NCBI GenBank assembly: GCA_027307335.1
Contig: DAHUXD010000045.1
Coordinates: 1 to 59,243, forward strand
From: Acidobacteriota bacterium
GTDB taxonomy: Bacteria > Acidobacteriota > Thermoanaerobaculia > UBA5066 > Gp7-AA6
Direction of reading: 5' to 3'
DNA: 59,243 nucleotides
Positions 8,533 to 16,369 of this stretch are shown here, one piece after another; position 1 is the first letter of the stretch, and the number at the start of each line of letters is the position of its first letter. The notes below the pieces were generated by a model, which saw nothing but the letters and a program-made list of their open reading frames with translations, had not been told where the DNA came from and ran no database searches. A program made the position numbers and the translations under genes.

Positions 8533-9474
8533 CTAGCGGACCAGATCGCTCACCCGGACCAGCTCCACTCCCCTCCTTCCGATCTCCGGCAGGTCCTTCT
8601 CCAGCACGAACAGCGTCACCGGATAGGGGTGGCCGATCGCGATCGCCGCACCGTCCTGGTGCGCCCGGCGGACGAGCTCGTCGAGCTGCGCGCGGATCGC
8701 GTCCTCGCGCGCGACGTCGTCGAGGAAGACACGCCGCGAGGCGGCGCGGACGGACGCCTCCTCGGCGGTCCTCTCGGCGACGGTCGCGTCGGTCGTGCGG
8801 CTGTCGAGGAAGAAGAGGCCGCGCCGCGCGAGCACCCGCGAGACGGCCTTCATCACGCGCGGGTCCGCCGTGGCGGCCGAGCCCATGTGGTTATTGACCC
8901 CGATCGCGCCCGGCACCGTCGCGAGGTCCTCCTCGAGCAGCCGCTCGATTTCGGCGTCCGACTGCGAGCGGAGCACGAGCCCCGGACCGGGCCGCACGCG
9001 CGGATAGCCCTCCGGCTCCATCGGCAGGTGCAGCAGCACCTCGTGGCCGCCGCGGGCGAGCGTTTCCGCCGACGCCGCGCTCCAGCGGAGGTCCGGCAGG
9101 ACGGCGCCGGCCACGGGCTCCTTCCAGCCCGCGATGCGCGCCGCCGGGGCGAGCTCGTTGCCGAGGTCGTCGATGACGATCGCGACGCGCGCCGCGCCGG
9201 CCGCGGGACCCCTGGGCGGGCGCGCCCTCTCGGCGACCGACGTCGGGACGCGGTGCGGGGGCGACGGTGTCGGCCGCGCGCGCGTCGGCACGAATCGCGG
9301 CGACGCGGCGGCGGACGGAGGCGGCGAGGTCGGGGCGGAGCGCGTCTCGAGGTAGAGCGCGACTCCGAGGACGAGCGAAAGAAGGGCGAAGAAGACCGTC
9401 GCCGGCGAAAGGCGGCGGCCTCGGCGGCTCAAGAGGCGCCGGCGCGGGCTAGGCGGCTCGCCGCGCCGGGACAT
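8533..9474 (-). CDS. divergent polysaccharide deacetylase family protein (YibQ-like)
   Basis: 313 residues. An arginine-rich start and one membrane anchor (PATVFFALLSLVLGVALYLE, about 24-43) place the domain in the periplasm. The deacetylase-like domain starts RVAIVIDDLGNE and has HEVLLHLPMEP, GVNNHMGSAATAD, LFFLDSRT and AIAIGHPYP, matching the divergent (DUF610) branch. In Proteobacteria this gene commonly follows envC and an S41 peptidase, exactly as here. Its ATG overlaps the S41 stop by 26 bases. A role in peptidoglycan or polysaccharide remodelling is inferred; the substrate is unknown. Confidence 0.85.
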   Translation of the reverse strand: MSRRGEPPSPRRRLLSRRGRRLSPATVFFALLSLVLGVALYLETRSAPTSPPPSAAASPRFVPTRARPTPSPPHRVPTSVAERARPPRGPAAGAARVAIVIDDLGNELAPAARIAGWKEPVAGAVLPDLRWSAASAETLARGGHEVLLHLPMEPEGYPRVRPGPGLVLRSQSDAEIERLLEEDLATVPGAIGVNNHMGSAATADPRVMKAVSRVLARRGLFFLDSRTTDATVAERTAEEASVRAASRRVFLDDVAREDAIRAQLDELVRRAHQDGAAIAIGHPYPVTLFVLEKDLPEIGRRGVELVRVSDLVR

Positions 9475-10621
9475 CCGCCCGGACGAGCTCGAGACCGCGC
9501 TCCAGGATCAGGTCCCGCTCGCCGGGCTCCCCGGGCAGCACGAGGACGCGCTCGTCCGGCGTGAACCCCTTGCCGCCGAGCACCTTTCCCGAGGGGGAGA
9601 CGTAGCGGCCGACCGTCATGACCAGATTGCCGCCCTCCTGGGTCGGAACGTTCTTCTGGACGATCGCCATGCCGACGGTGGTCTCTCCGACGGTGGTCGA
9701 GCCCGCGCGATCGTGGAGCGCCGCGGCGAAGACTTCCGCCGCGCCGGCCGTCGAGTCGTCCACCAGGATGACGATGCGCCCCTTCCACACCGGCTCGCCC
9801 GTCGTCTCGAGCGGCTTCTCGGGCGCCTTCCGCGAGATGACCGTCGCGACCGGGCCCTTCGCGAGAAAGAGCGCCGCCACCGGCACCGCGTCCGGAACGG
9901 CGCCTCCGATCGATCCGCGGAGATCGATCACGATCTTGTCGATCGAGCGGCGGGACGCCTCCTCGAGCTCCTGGCGCACGGCGGCGGCCGCGGTCGGCGT
10001 GAAGGTCGGGATCGAAAGAATCGCGACGTCGCGCTCCCACTTCGCGCTCGGCGCGGGCGGCTCGAACTTCGCGCGCGGCACCGAGATCTTCAGCTTCTTC
10101 TCGTCGCCGCCGCGGAACACCACGATCTCGCAGGTCGAGCCCTCCGGCCCTTCGAGCGCCGCCTTGATCTTCCACATCGGCGCGTTGCGCATCGTCTGCC
10201 CGTCGATCGAGTCGATGAGGTCGCCGCCCTTGACGCCCGCCTTGTCGGCCGGCGACCCGGGGAGCGGCGCGACGACGAAGGGGTATCCGCCGCGCCGCGC
10301 GAACACGACTCCGGTCGAGGGCGCTCCGGCGGCCTGCTCCGCCTTGTAGGCGGCCATCGAGGAGGCGGGGACGTAGTAGGAGAACGGGTCGAGTGCGTCG
10401 GACATCCCGTCGTACGCGCCCTCGAGCAGCGTCTTCGTATCGGTCGGCTCGACGTAGTTCGTGCGGGTCAGCGAGAAGACCTCGGAGAAAATCGACAGCG
10501 CCTGCGTGGCGGGGTCGCGGCCCGACCCCTCCGGCCCCGACACCGCCCGAAGCGAGGCGAGGGCGCAGAGCGAAACCACCACGAAGAGCACGCGGGAGCG
10601 GTTGGACTTCATCATCGGCAT
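9449..10621 (-). CDS. S41 peptidase (CtpA-like) homologue lacking the catalytic Ser and Lys
   Basis: 390 residues starting MPMMKSNRSR with a signal anchor (VLFVVVSLCALASL). Residues 36-100 are the usual N-terminal helical part and about 100-170 a PDZ domain (PLPGSPADKAGVKGGDLIDSI). The S41 core follows (VAILSIPTF, KIVIDLRGSIGG, IVILVDDSTAGAAEVFAAAL, VGETTVGMAIVQ). Aligned with CtpA/Prc, the nucleophile of the A-S-A-S-E motif is Gly293. The lysine of the GKG motif, 25 residues later, is Met318. The fold is kept, so it is probably a non-catalytic binding or regulatory protein. Second-last gene of the envC operon. Confidence 0.88.
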   Translation of the reverse strand: MPMMKSNRSRVLFVVVSLCALASLRAVSGPEGSGRDPATQALSIFSEVFSLTRTNYVEPTDTKTLLEGAYDGMSDALDPFSYYVPASSMAAYKAEQAAGAPSTGVVFARRGGYPFVVAPLPGSPADKAGVKGGDLIDSIDGQTMRNAPMWKIKAALEGPEGSTCEIVVFRGGDEKKLKISVPRAKFEPPAPSAKWERDVAILSIPTFTPTAAAAVRQELEEASRRSIDKIVIDLRGSIGGAVPDAVPVAALFLAKGPVATVISRKAPEKPLETTGEPVWKGRIVILVDDSTAGAAEVFAAALHDRAGSTTVGETTVGMAIVQKNVPTQEGGNLVMTVGRYVSPSGKVLGGKGFTPDERVLVLPGEPGERDLILERGLELVRADVPARRAA

Positions 10622-10697
10622 GGTAACACCCGGTGGCGAGCCCGAGATTTCAGGAAAAAGCGAGGGCGCAGGCCTCAGAAAATACGGGAGATCTCCC

Positions 10698-11864
10698 TCA
10701 TCGGAGCCACGCCACCGGGTCCTGCGCCTTCTGCCGGTCCCGGACCTCGAAGTAGACGCCCGCCTCGTCGCGGCCGGGGCCGAATCCCGCGAGGCCGATC
10801 TCCCCTCCCGCCGGGACGGGGTCCCCGGGATGGACCGACACCGCCTGGAGCCAGGCGTAGAGCGTGAGCATGCCGTCGCCATGGTCGAGGATCACCAGGT
10901 TGCCGTACTCGGCGAGCCACTGCGCGTAGATCGCCTTGCCGCCGTAGACGGCTCGGACCGGCGTCCCGAGCGGCACGGCCACCGCGATCCCGTTCGAGAC
11001 GGTCCAGGCGTCGAACTTGGGATGCCGATGGCGGCCGAAGGTCTCGACGATCGCGCCCTTCGCCGGCCAGTCGAGGACGCCCTTCCACGGCCGGATCCCT
11101 CCGGAGGGACCGACCGGCTCCTCCGCGTCCGACCGGCGCGACAGCGTGTCGAGCAGCCGCTCGAGCCGGGCCGCCTTGTCGGTCAGCGCCGAGACCTCGC
11201 GGCGGCGCGAGGCCATCGCGCTCTGCTCGCTCGCGAGGAGCCGCTCCCGCTGCGTCTTCAGCGACGCGACCCGCGTCTCCTCCTGCCGGCTCCGCACGTA
11301 GAGTCGGTCGATTTCGGCCTTCAGCGCCTGCTCGCGCGCGAGGTTCTCCTGCAGGCGCGTCTCGGCGAACCGGTACTGGACGAGCAGGCGGCCGTCGCGG
11401 CGGGCGAGGTCGTCGAGTCGCTCGATCGAGGCGACGAAGGCGTCGAGATCCTTCGCCTCGAGCAGCACGCGGAAGTAACCGTAGCGGCCGAACCGCTGGA
11501 GGACCCGGGCGCGGGCGAGGAGGAGCTTCCGGTAGCGGGCGGCGGATTCGGCCACCTCGCCGCGCTGACGGGTCACCTCGGCGAGCCGGCGGGCGAAGTC
11601 CTCGCGCGTCGCGGCCACGAGCTCGCCCTCCCGCGTGGCGATCTCCTGGCGGAGCTCGAGGCGCTTCAACTCCTCGGCGAGCGTCGCCTCCTTCTTCTCG
11701 CTCTCGGAGAGCTTGCCCTTGAGCGTCGCGATGCGGCCCTGGAGGCGCGCGAGATCGGCCGCGCGTTCCGAATCGACGGGTGTGACGGGGATCTCGGCGA
11801 GGATCGGGAGAGCGGCCGCGAGGAGAAGCGCGGCGAGAGAACGCCGCGCCCCCGCACGTCTCAC
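10698..11864 (-). CDS. envC: EnvC-like murein hydrolase activator (degenerate LytM)
   Basis: 388 residues. Signal peptide RRSLAALLLAAALPILA, then a long coiled coil (about 30-245) and a C-terminal M23/LytM domain (about 265-385). The zinc ligands expected in active LytM enzymes are lost: SNGIAV replaces the H-x-G-x-D type site and YAWL replaces YxHL, while ILDHGDG remains. EnvC-type proteins use such dead domains to activate amidases at the division septum. The GTG start overlaps the upstream stop as GTGA. A 76-base gap separates it from the S41 homologue. Confidence 0.88.
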   Translation of the reverse strand: MRRAGARRSLAALLLAAALPILAEIPVTPVDSERAADLARLQGRIATLKGKLSESEKKEATLAEELKRLELRQEIATREGELVAATREDFARRLAEVTRQRGEVAESAARYRKLLLARARVLQRFGRYGYFRVLLEAKDLDAFVASIERLDDLARRDGRLLVQYRFAETRLQENLAREQALKAEIDRLYVRSRQEETRVASLKTQRERLLASEQSAMASRRREVSALTDKAARLERLLDTLSRRSDAEEPVGPSGGIRPWKGVLDWPAKGAIVETFGRHRHPKFDAWTVSNGIAVAVPLGTPVRAVYGGKAIYAQWLAEYGNLVILDHGDGMLTLYAWLQAVSVHPGDPVPAGGEIGLAGFGPGRDEAGVYFEVRDRQKAQDPVAWLR

Positions 11865-13990
11865 CAGAACGACTTCCCCGCCGCGTCGGCGGATGGAGGC
11901 GCTCCGACGAGCGCGCGCACCGACGCCGTCACGTCCGCGATGGCGAGCGCGCGGTCGGAGGGAATCGGCCGCGAGGCGAAGAGGATGCCCTTGACGAGCT
12001 CCGGATCGAGCGAGCAGTGGTCGCCGCTCCAGACGTCGCGATTGTCCTCGAACACGTTCTCCGTCGGCACGCCGAGCGAGGACTGCCAGGAGACGCGGTA
12101 TCCGGGCCGGTTCGTCACGATCAGGTCGGGGATCAGGCGCGGATCGAAGCGGCGGTAGACGTCCTCGCGCTTGAAGACGCGCGACACCGCCTTCTCGCCG
12201 TTCTTCGGATCCACGAGCCCCGTCAGCCGGGACGCGATCTCGTTGCGCAGCGCCTCGTAGTCGGCGCCCGGCGTCACGATGCCTCCGGTCTCGCGGCCCG
12301 CGAGGTTCACGTAGATGTCGCCGAGGCCCATCCCGTAGGCCCTCGACTTCGTCCAGTCGACCGCCTCCCAGAACTGCCCCCGCGAGAAGAGCGCCTCGAG
12401 GTTCTGCCGGCGCGCGCTTCCCTTCAGGACGAGGTAGCCGTTCTCGACGAGCCACGAGTTGTAGTTGACCGAGCGCCGCCATGTGGCGAAGCCGTGGTCG
12501 GACAGCACGATCAGGACGTCCTCCGGCTTCAGCGCCTTCGCGGTCTCGCCGACGATCTCGTCCATCGACCGATACGCCTTCTCGACGGCGTCGCCGTACT
12601 TCGCGGCGAGGGCGGCGTCGTACGCGGGGTGCTCGCGGTCGCGGAAGCGCCAGAAGACGTGGGCGACGCGGTCCGGGAACTCGAAGTAGTGGAACAGGAG
12701 CTTCTCGCCACCGCCGAGGAGGCCCGCGAGCATGCGCCGCTCCTGCTCCTCGGTCTTCCGCACGTCCTCCAGGAACGCCTCCTCCGAGAGCGTCGCCGAC
12801 TGGATCGACCAGGTGTCGATGCCCCAGCCCATCGTCTTGTAGCGGCCGAATCGGGCCACGAGCTCGCGGGCGAACTCCGGCGGCGACGAGATCTCAAATC
12901 CCGGCGGCAGGTGGTCCGGGTCGAACTGGATCGGCGAGAGGTACAGGCCGATCTCCGGCTGGATCGATGCGAGGCGCAGCCGCGCGTAGCCGTGCACGGA
13001 GATCAGCGGGTTGACGCGGAAGACGAGCGGGACCCAGTCGCTCCACTGTCCCGGAGCGAGCTCCACGCGGGTGCCCGGCACCTGCACCGCGAGCTTGTCG
13101 CGCGCATCGGTGACCGACAGCGTCATCGGCAGGTCGATCGTGCCGGCGCGGCCGAACGCCCGCCCCGGCGGACCGACGATCTTCGTCGTCTGGCTGCCGG
13201 TGTTCGACTCCAGTCGCGTGATCTCGACCGAGAAGTCGTTGCCCTCGCGCGGCGCGAAGAAGGGGTCGGACGTGTAGTAGGCGGGCCGGCCGATCCGGCC
13301 CGAGAGATCCGGCACCCCGAGGCCCGACAGCATCCGGCCCCCGTCGAACGCCTCGGGCGGAAACGTGACCGGCATGCGCACGACGGTGGCCGGCCGCGCG
13401 CCGGCCTCCGCCCAGAAGACCGGCCCGCGGCGGTTGTTGCGCACCCAGGGACGCTCGGCGGGCAGCCAGGCCTTCGCGGCCGCGAACGCGCCCGCCGCGG
13501 CGGCGATGGCCGCGACGGCGAGGACGATGCCTGCGGCGCGCCGGCGCCGCCAGAGGAGGAGCACGGCCGGTATCCCGAGCACGGCCGCGGCGGCCGCCGC
13601 GAAGATCGGAGGGTTGTTCGTCCCGAAGAGGAAGGGGACCTGGAGCTCCTCGGCCACGGCGAAGGTCGGGATCCGGTTCGCGGGGTCGCGCTTCAAGAAG
13701 TCGAAGATCTCGTGGCCGCCGGGGTCGAGTCCGGTCGAGAACGTCGCCCACGACACCGGCGTCTGCGCCGGCACGGTCGGCGTCAGGGGCGCATAGCCGC
13801 CGCGCTTCTGGAGCGCGGCCAGATTCGGCAGCTCACCGCGCGCGATCATGTCCTCGACGATGTGGGCGTCCACGCCGTCGAACCCGAGGATCACGATCCG
13901 TCCCGGAGCCGGCGGGGCGGCGGCCGGCGCCGCGAACAGACGCGCGGCGTTTACGAGCAGCGCGGTCAGCGCCGCGGCCAGGAATTTCAT
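11861..13990 (-). CDS. alkaline phosphatase-superfamily phosphodiesterase, membrane/secreted
   Basis: 709 residues. Signal peptide (MKFLAAALTALLVNAARLFA), then the type I phosphodiesterase fold: ILGFDGVDAHIVEDM (metal site), QTPVSWATFSTG with the likely nucleophile Thr, FHYFEFPDRVAHVFW, LSDHGFA and a late GDH. Two hydrophobic helices are inserted at about 130-175, unusual for a soluble enzyme. It heads the operon with envC (GTGA overlap). In Proteobacteria this slot is often gpmI, another member of the same superfamily, but this is not a phosphoglycerate mutase. Substrate unknown. Confidence 0.82.
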   Translation of the reverse strand: MKFLAAALTALLVNAARLFAAPAAAPPAPGRIVILGFDGVDAHIVEDMIARGELPNLAALQKRGGYAPLTPTVPAQTPVSWATFSTGLDPGGHEIFDFLKRDPANRIPTFAVAEELQVPFLFGTNNPPIFAAAAAAVLGIPAVLLLWRRRRAAGIVLAVAAIAAAAGAFAAAKAWLPAERPWVRNNRRGPVFWAEAGARPATVVRMPVTFPPEAFDGGRMLSGLGVPDLSGRIGRPAYYTSDPFFAPREGNDFSVEITRLESNTGSQTTKIVGPPGRAFGRAGTIDLPMTLSVTDARDKLAVQVPGTRVELAPGQWSDWVPLVFRVNPLISVHGYARLRLASIQPEIGLYLSPIQFDPDHLPPGFEISSPPEFARELVARFGRYKTMGWGIDTWSIQSATLSEEAFLEDVRKTEEQERRMLAGLLGGGEKLLFHYFEFPDRVAHVFWRFRDREHPAYDAALAAKYGDAVEKAYRSMDEIVGETAKALKPEDVLIVLSDHGFATWRRSVNYNSWLVENGYLVLKGSARRQNLEALFSRGQFWEAVDWTKSRAYGMGLGDIYVNLAGRETGGIVTPGADYEALRNEIASRLTGLVDPKNGEKAVSRVFKREDVYRRFDPRLIPDLIVTNRPGYRVSWQSSLGVPTENVFEDNRDVWSGDHCSLDPELVKGILFASRPIPSDRALAIADVTASVRALVGAPPSADAAGKSFW

Positions 13991-14045
13991 GCGTCGGGGA
14001 AACAGTGTAGCCGGTCGGACCGCCGCCGCGCACTAGAATCCGGCC

Positions 14046-15233
14046 GTGGCGCAGCGGACGGAGGACCTCGGCACGCTGCTCGCGCGCATCCCGGACCCCG
14101 CGATCCGCGCGCTCTTCTCCCACGAGTTCATCCTCTGCGCGGAACAGTTCGACCGGTTCACGGTCGAGTCGGTCCTCTCCCTCGTGCATTCGCTCGAGCT
14201 CGAGGCGGAGCTCCGCGCGGGCGCGTCCGCGGCCGACATCGTGCGAACGCACGGCTGGGCCCCGCGCGCCGAGACCCCGATCCGCTGGTTCTTCGACAAG
14301 CTCGCCGCCGCGGCCTACCTCGAGCGCGCCGGCGAGGACGGCGGCGCGGTGTATCGCTCCCGCGACCCGCTCCCCCCCGGCGATCCCGACGCCCCCGAGG
14401 CGCGCGCCCGCGCCATCGAGCCCCGTGCGGCGCCGGCGTTCGCCGTCGTGCGGGCGATGGTCGATCACGTCCCGGAGTTCCTGCGCGGCGAGAAGACCGG
14501 CGAGGAGATCCTCTTCTCCCCCGCTCGCCTGCCGCTGTGGTTCGAGTACTTCTCGAACGACAACCTGCTCTACCAGATCAACAACCGTCTCGGCGCCGAG
14601 GCGGTCGCCCGCGGACTCCCCGCGGGGCGCCCCGCGACGATTCTGGAGATCGGCGGCGGCTCGGGCTCGGCGGCGCTCGCCCTCGGCGAGCGGCTCGCGC
14701 GCGACGGCGCGCTCGGCCGGATCGGGCGCTACCGGTTCACCGAGATCGTGCCGACGTTTCTCCGCCGCGCGGAGCGCGCGATCCGCCAGCGCTTTCCCGC
14801 CCTGCCGGTCGAATTCGGCCGTCTCGACATGAACGCCGACTTCGCGGCCCAGGGCGTTCCGGCGGGCGAGGCGGACGTCGTCTATGCCGTCAACACCGTG
14901 CACATCGCCCGCGACCTCGCGGCGACGCTCGGCCGGATCCGCGAGGCGCTGCGCCCGGGCGGCGTCGCCATCTTCTCGGAGTGCGTGCGGCCGTTTCCGG
15001 GGCAGCCGATCTACGTCGAGTTCGTCTTCAACTTCCTCGAGAACTTCACGGGAGTCGCGACCGACCCCGCGACGCGGCCGACACACGGCTTCCTGACGCC
15101 GGAGAGCTGGCGCCGCGCGTTCTCCGCCGCCGGCTTCGAAGCCCCCCAGATCCTGCCCGACGTCGAGACTCTCGCGCGGCACTACGAGGACTTCTTCGTC
15201 GCCGCCGTGTCCGCCCGGCGGCCGGCCCGCTAG
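14046..15233 (+). CDS. class I SAM-dependent methyltransferase
   Basis: 395 residues, GTG start. The N-terminal 150 residues look like a winged-helix or dimerisation region. The methyltransferase core begins ATILEIGGGSGSAALALGERL (motif I), then FTEIVPTFLRRAE, FGRLDMN and VVYAVNTVHIARDLAATL, and LRPGGVAIFSECVRP. This arrangement resembles methyltransferases of polyketide and small-molecule pathways. It is divergent from the phosphodiesterase operon and convergent with the acyltransferase. Substrate unknown. Confidence 0.8.
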   Translation: MAQRTEDLGTLLARIPDPAIRALFSHEFILCAEQFDRFTVESVLSLVHSLELEAELRAGASAADIVRTHGWAPRAETPIRWFFDKLAAAAYLERAGEDGGAVYRSRDPLPPGDPDAPEARARAIEPRAAPAFAVVRAMVDHVPEFLRGEKTGEEILFSPARLPLWFEYFSNDNLLYQINNRLGAEAVARGLPAGRPATILEIGGGSGSAALALGERLARDGALGRIGRYRFTEIVPTFLRRAERAIRQRFPALPVEFGRLDMNADFAAQGVPAGEADVVYAVNTVHIARDLAATLGRIREALRPGGVAIFSECVRPFPGQPIYVEFVFNFLENFTGVATDPATRPTHGFLTPESWRRAFSAAGFEAPQILPDVETLARHYEDFFVAAVSARRPAR

Positions 15234-16204
15234 CCGCGGACCGGCGCGTCCTCCGTCCTCCGCCCTCCCGTCTCCGTCCGTCCGCGCCGCGACGGGTCGT
15301 CCCAGAACGGATAGAAGCAGTACCACTGCTCGGGATACTGGCGGACGTAGCGCTCGAGCCGCTGGACGTAGGTGAGCAGATTCCTTCGGAGCGCCGCGTC
15401 GCGGTCGCCGTCCGCGACGATCGGCAGCGGCTCCTCGACGATCGCGCGATAGCGGCCGTCGGGGAGCCCCACGATGAACGCGGGCAGCACGACCGCGCCG
15501 GAGGCCATCGCGACCCGGAGCGGCCCGCGCGGAAAGAAGGCCTCGCGGCCGAAGAAGGGAACGGCGATGCCCGTGTTGTCGAAGTCGCGGTCGCCCTGCA
15601 TCGCCACGATCTCGTTCTCGCCCAGCGCGCGCAGGACGGAGAGCGTCGGCACGAAGCTGTGGTCGACGCGGATCTCGGTCACGCCGCAGCGCGCGTGGAG
15701 GCGCCGGCGCTCCCGCTCGACGCCGGGAAAGATGTCCGGCACCAGCACGACGTGGATCGGCTGTTTGACCTGCGCGAGCATCAGCCCGCCGACCTCCCAG
15801 TTGCCGAGGTGCGCGGTCAGGAGCAGCACGCCCTTGCCGGCGAGCCGCCCCTCGACGATCCGCGAGTAGCCGACGACGCCCTCGACGAGGCGCGCGGCGT
15901 CCCCGGGAGGGCGCGTCGCGAAGTGCATGAAGTCGACCCAGGCGCGGAAGTGCGAGGCGACCATCTCCGAGGCGAGCCGCCGCACCTCGGGTGCGTCCTC
16001 GCTCTCCCCGAGAATCACCGCGAGGTTGCGCCGCGCCGCGCGCAGGTACTTTGGCCGGAGCCGGTAGTAGACCGCGGCGAGCGCGCGTCCGCCGCGGTGC
16101 ATGAGCGGGCGCGGGAGATTGCGCGAGGCCAGGAGCGCCGCGGGGAACCAGAGGCGCGAGGTCGCCGACGCGATCGCCCGCGCCACCGGGTTCTGCGTGG
16201 CCAT
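15230..16204 (-). CDS. lysophospholipid/lauroyl acyltransferase (LpxL/HtrB family)
   Basis: 324 residues. Transfers acyl chains, in the best-known members to lipid A on the inner face of the cytoplasmic membrane. The catalytic HX4(D/E) motif is in LLTAHLGNWEVGG. It also has RRRLHARCGV, MQGDRDFDNTGIAVPFFG, FPRGPLRVAMASGA and EQWYCFYPFWDD. The ATG at 16204 is preceded by AGGA. Its end overlaps the methyltransferase stop by 4 bases. An outer membrane with lipid A-like lipid is implied, consistent with the TonB receptor and OmpA protein. Confidence 0.88.
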   Translation of the reverse strand: MATQNPVARAIASATSRLWFPAALLASRNLPRPLMHRGGRALAAVYYRLRPKYLRAARRNLAVILGESEDAPEVRRLASEMVASHFRAWVDFMHFATRPPGDAARLVEGVVGYSRIVEGRLAGKGVLLLTAHLGNWEVGGLMLAQVKQPIHVVLVPDIFPGVERERRRLHARCGVTEIRVDHSFVPTLSVLRALGENEIVAMQGDRDFDNTGIAVPFFGREAFFPRGPLRVAMASGAVVLPAFIVGLPDGRYRAIVEEPLPIVADGDRDAALRRNLLTYVQRLERYVRQYPEQWYCFYPFWDDPSRRGRTETGGRRTEDAPVRG

Positions 16205-16369
16205 CTTTTCCTGCACGGGAGTTATCCTACGAGAATCGTCAGATCGCGGACCGCAGAGAGCAGACGGCAGACGCTCGCGGCGGCGCTGCCATGGTTCGTC
16301 TTCGTCGGCCTCGCCCTCGTCTCCTGGAACCGCTGGATCGAGCCGTACGTCGACTCGGGCCGCGAGCTC

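Noticed and set aside
11834-11851. A GCGGCGAGAGAACGCCGC hairpin in the EnvC signal-peptide codons as another repeat copy
   Set aside because: It matches only the first hairpin and encodes the natural RRSLAA n-region; the long hairpin is absent, so it may be coincidence.
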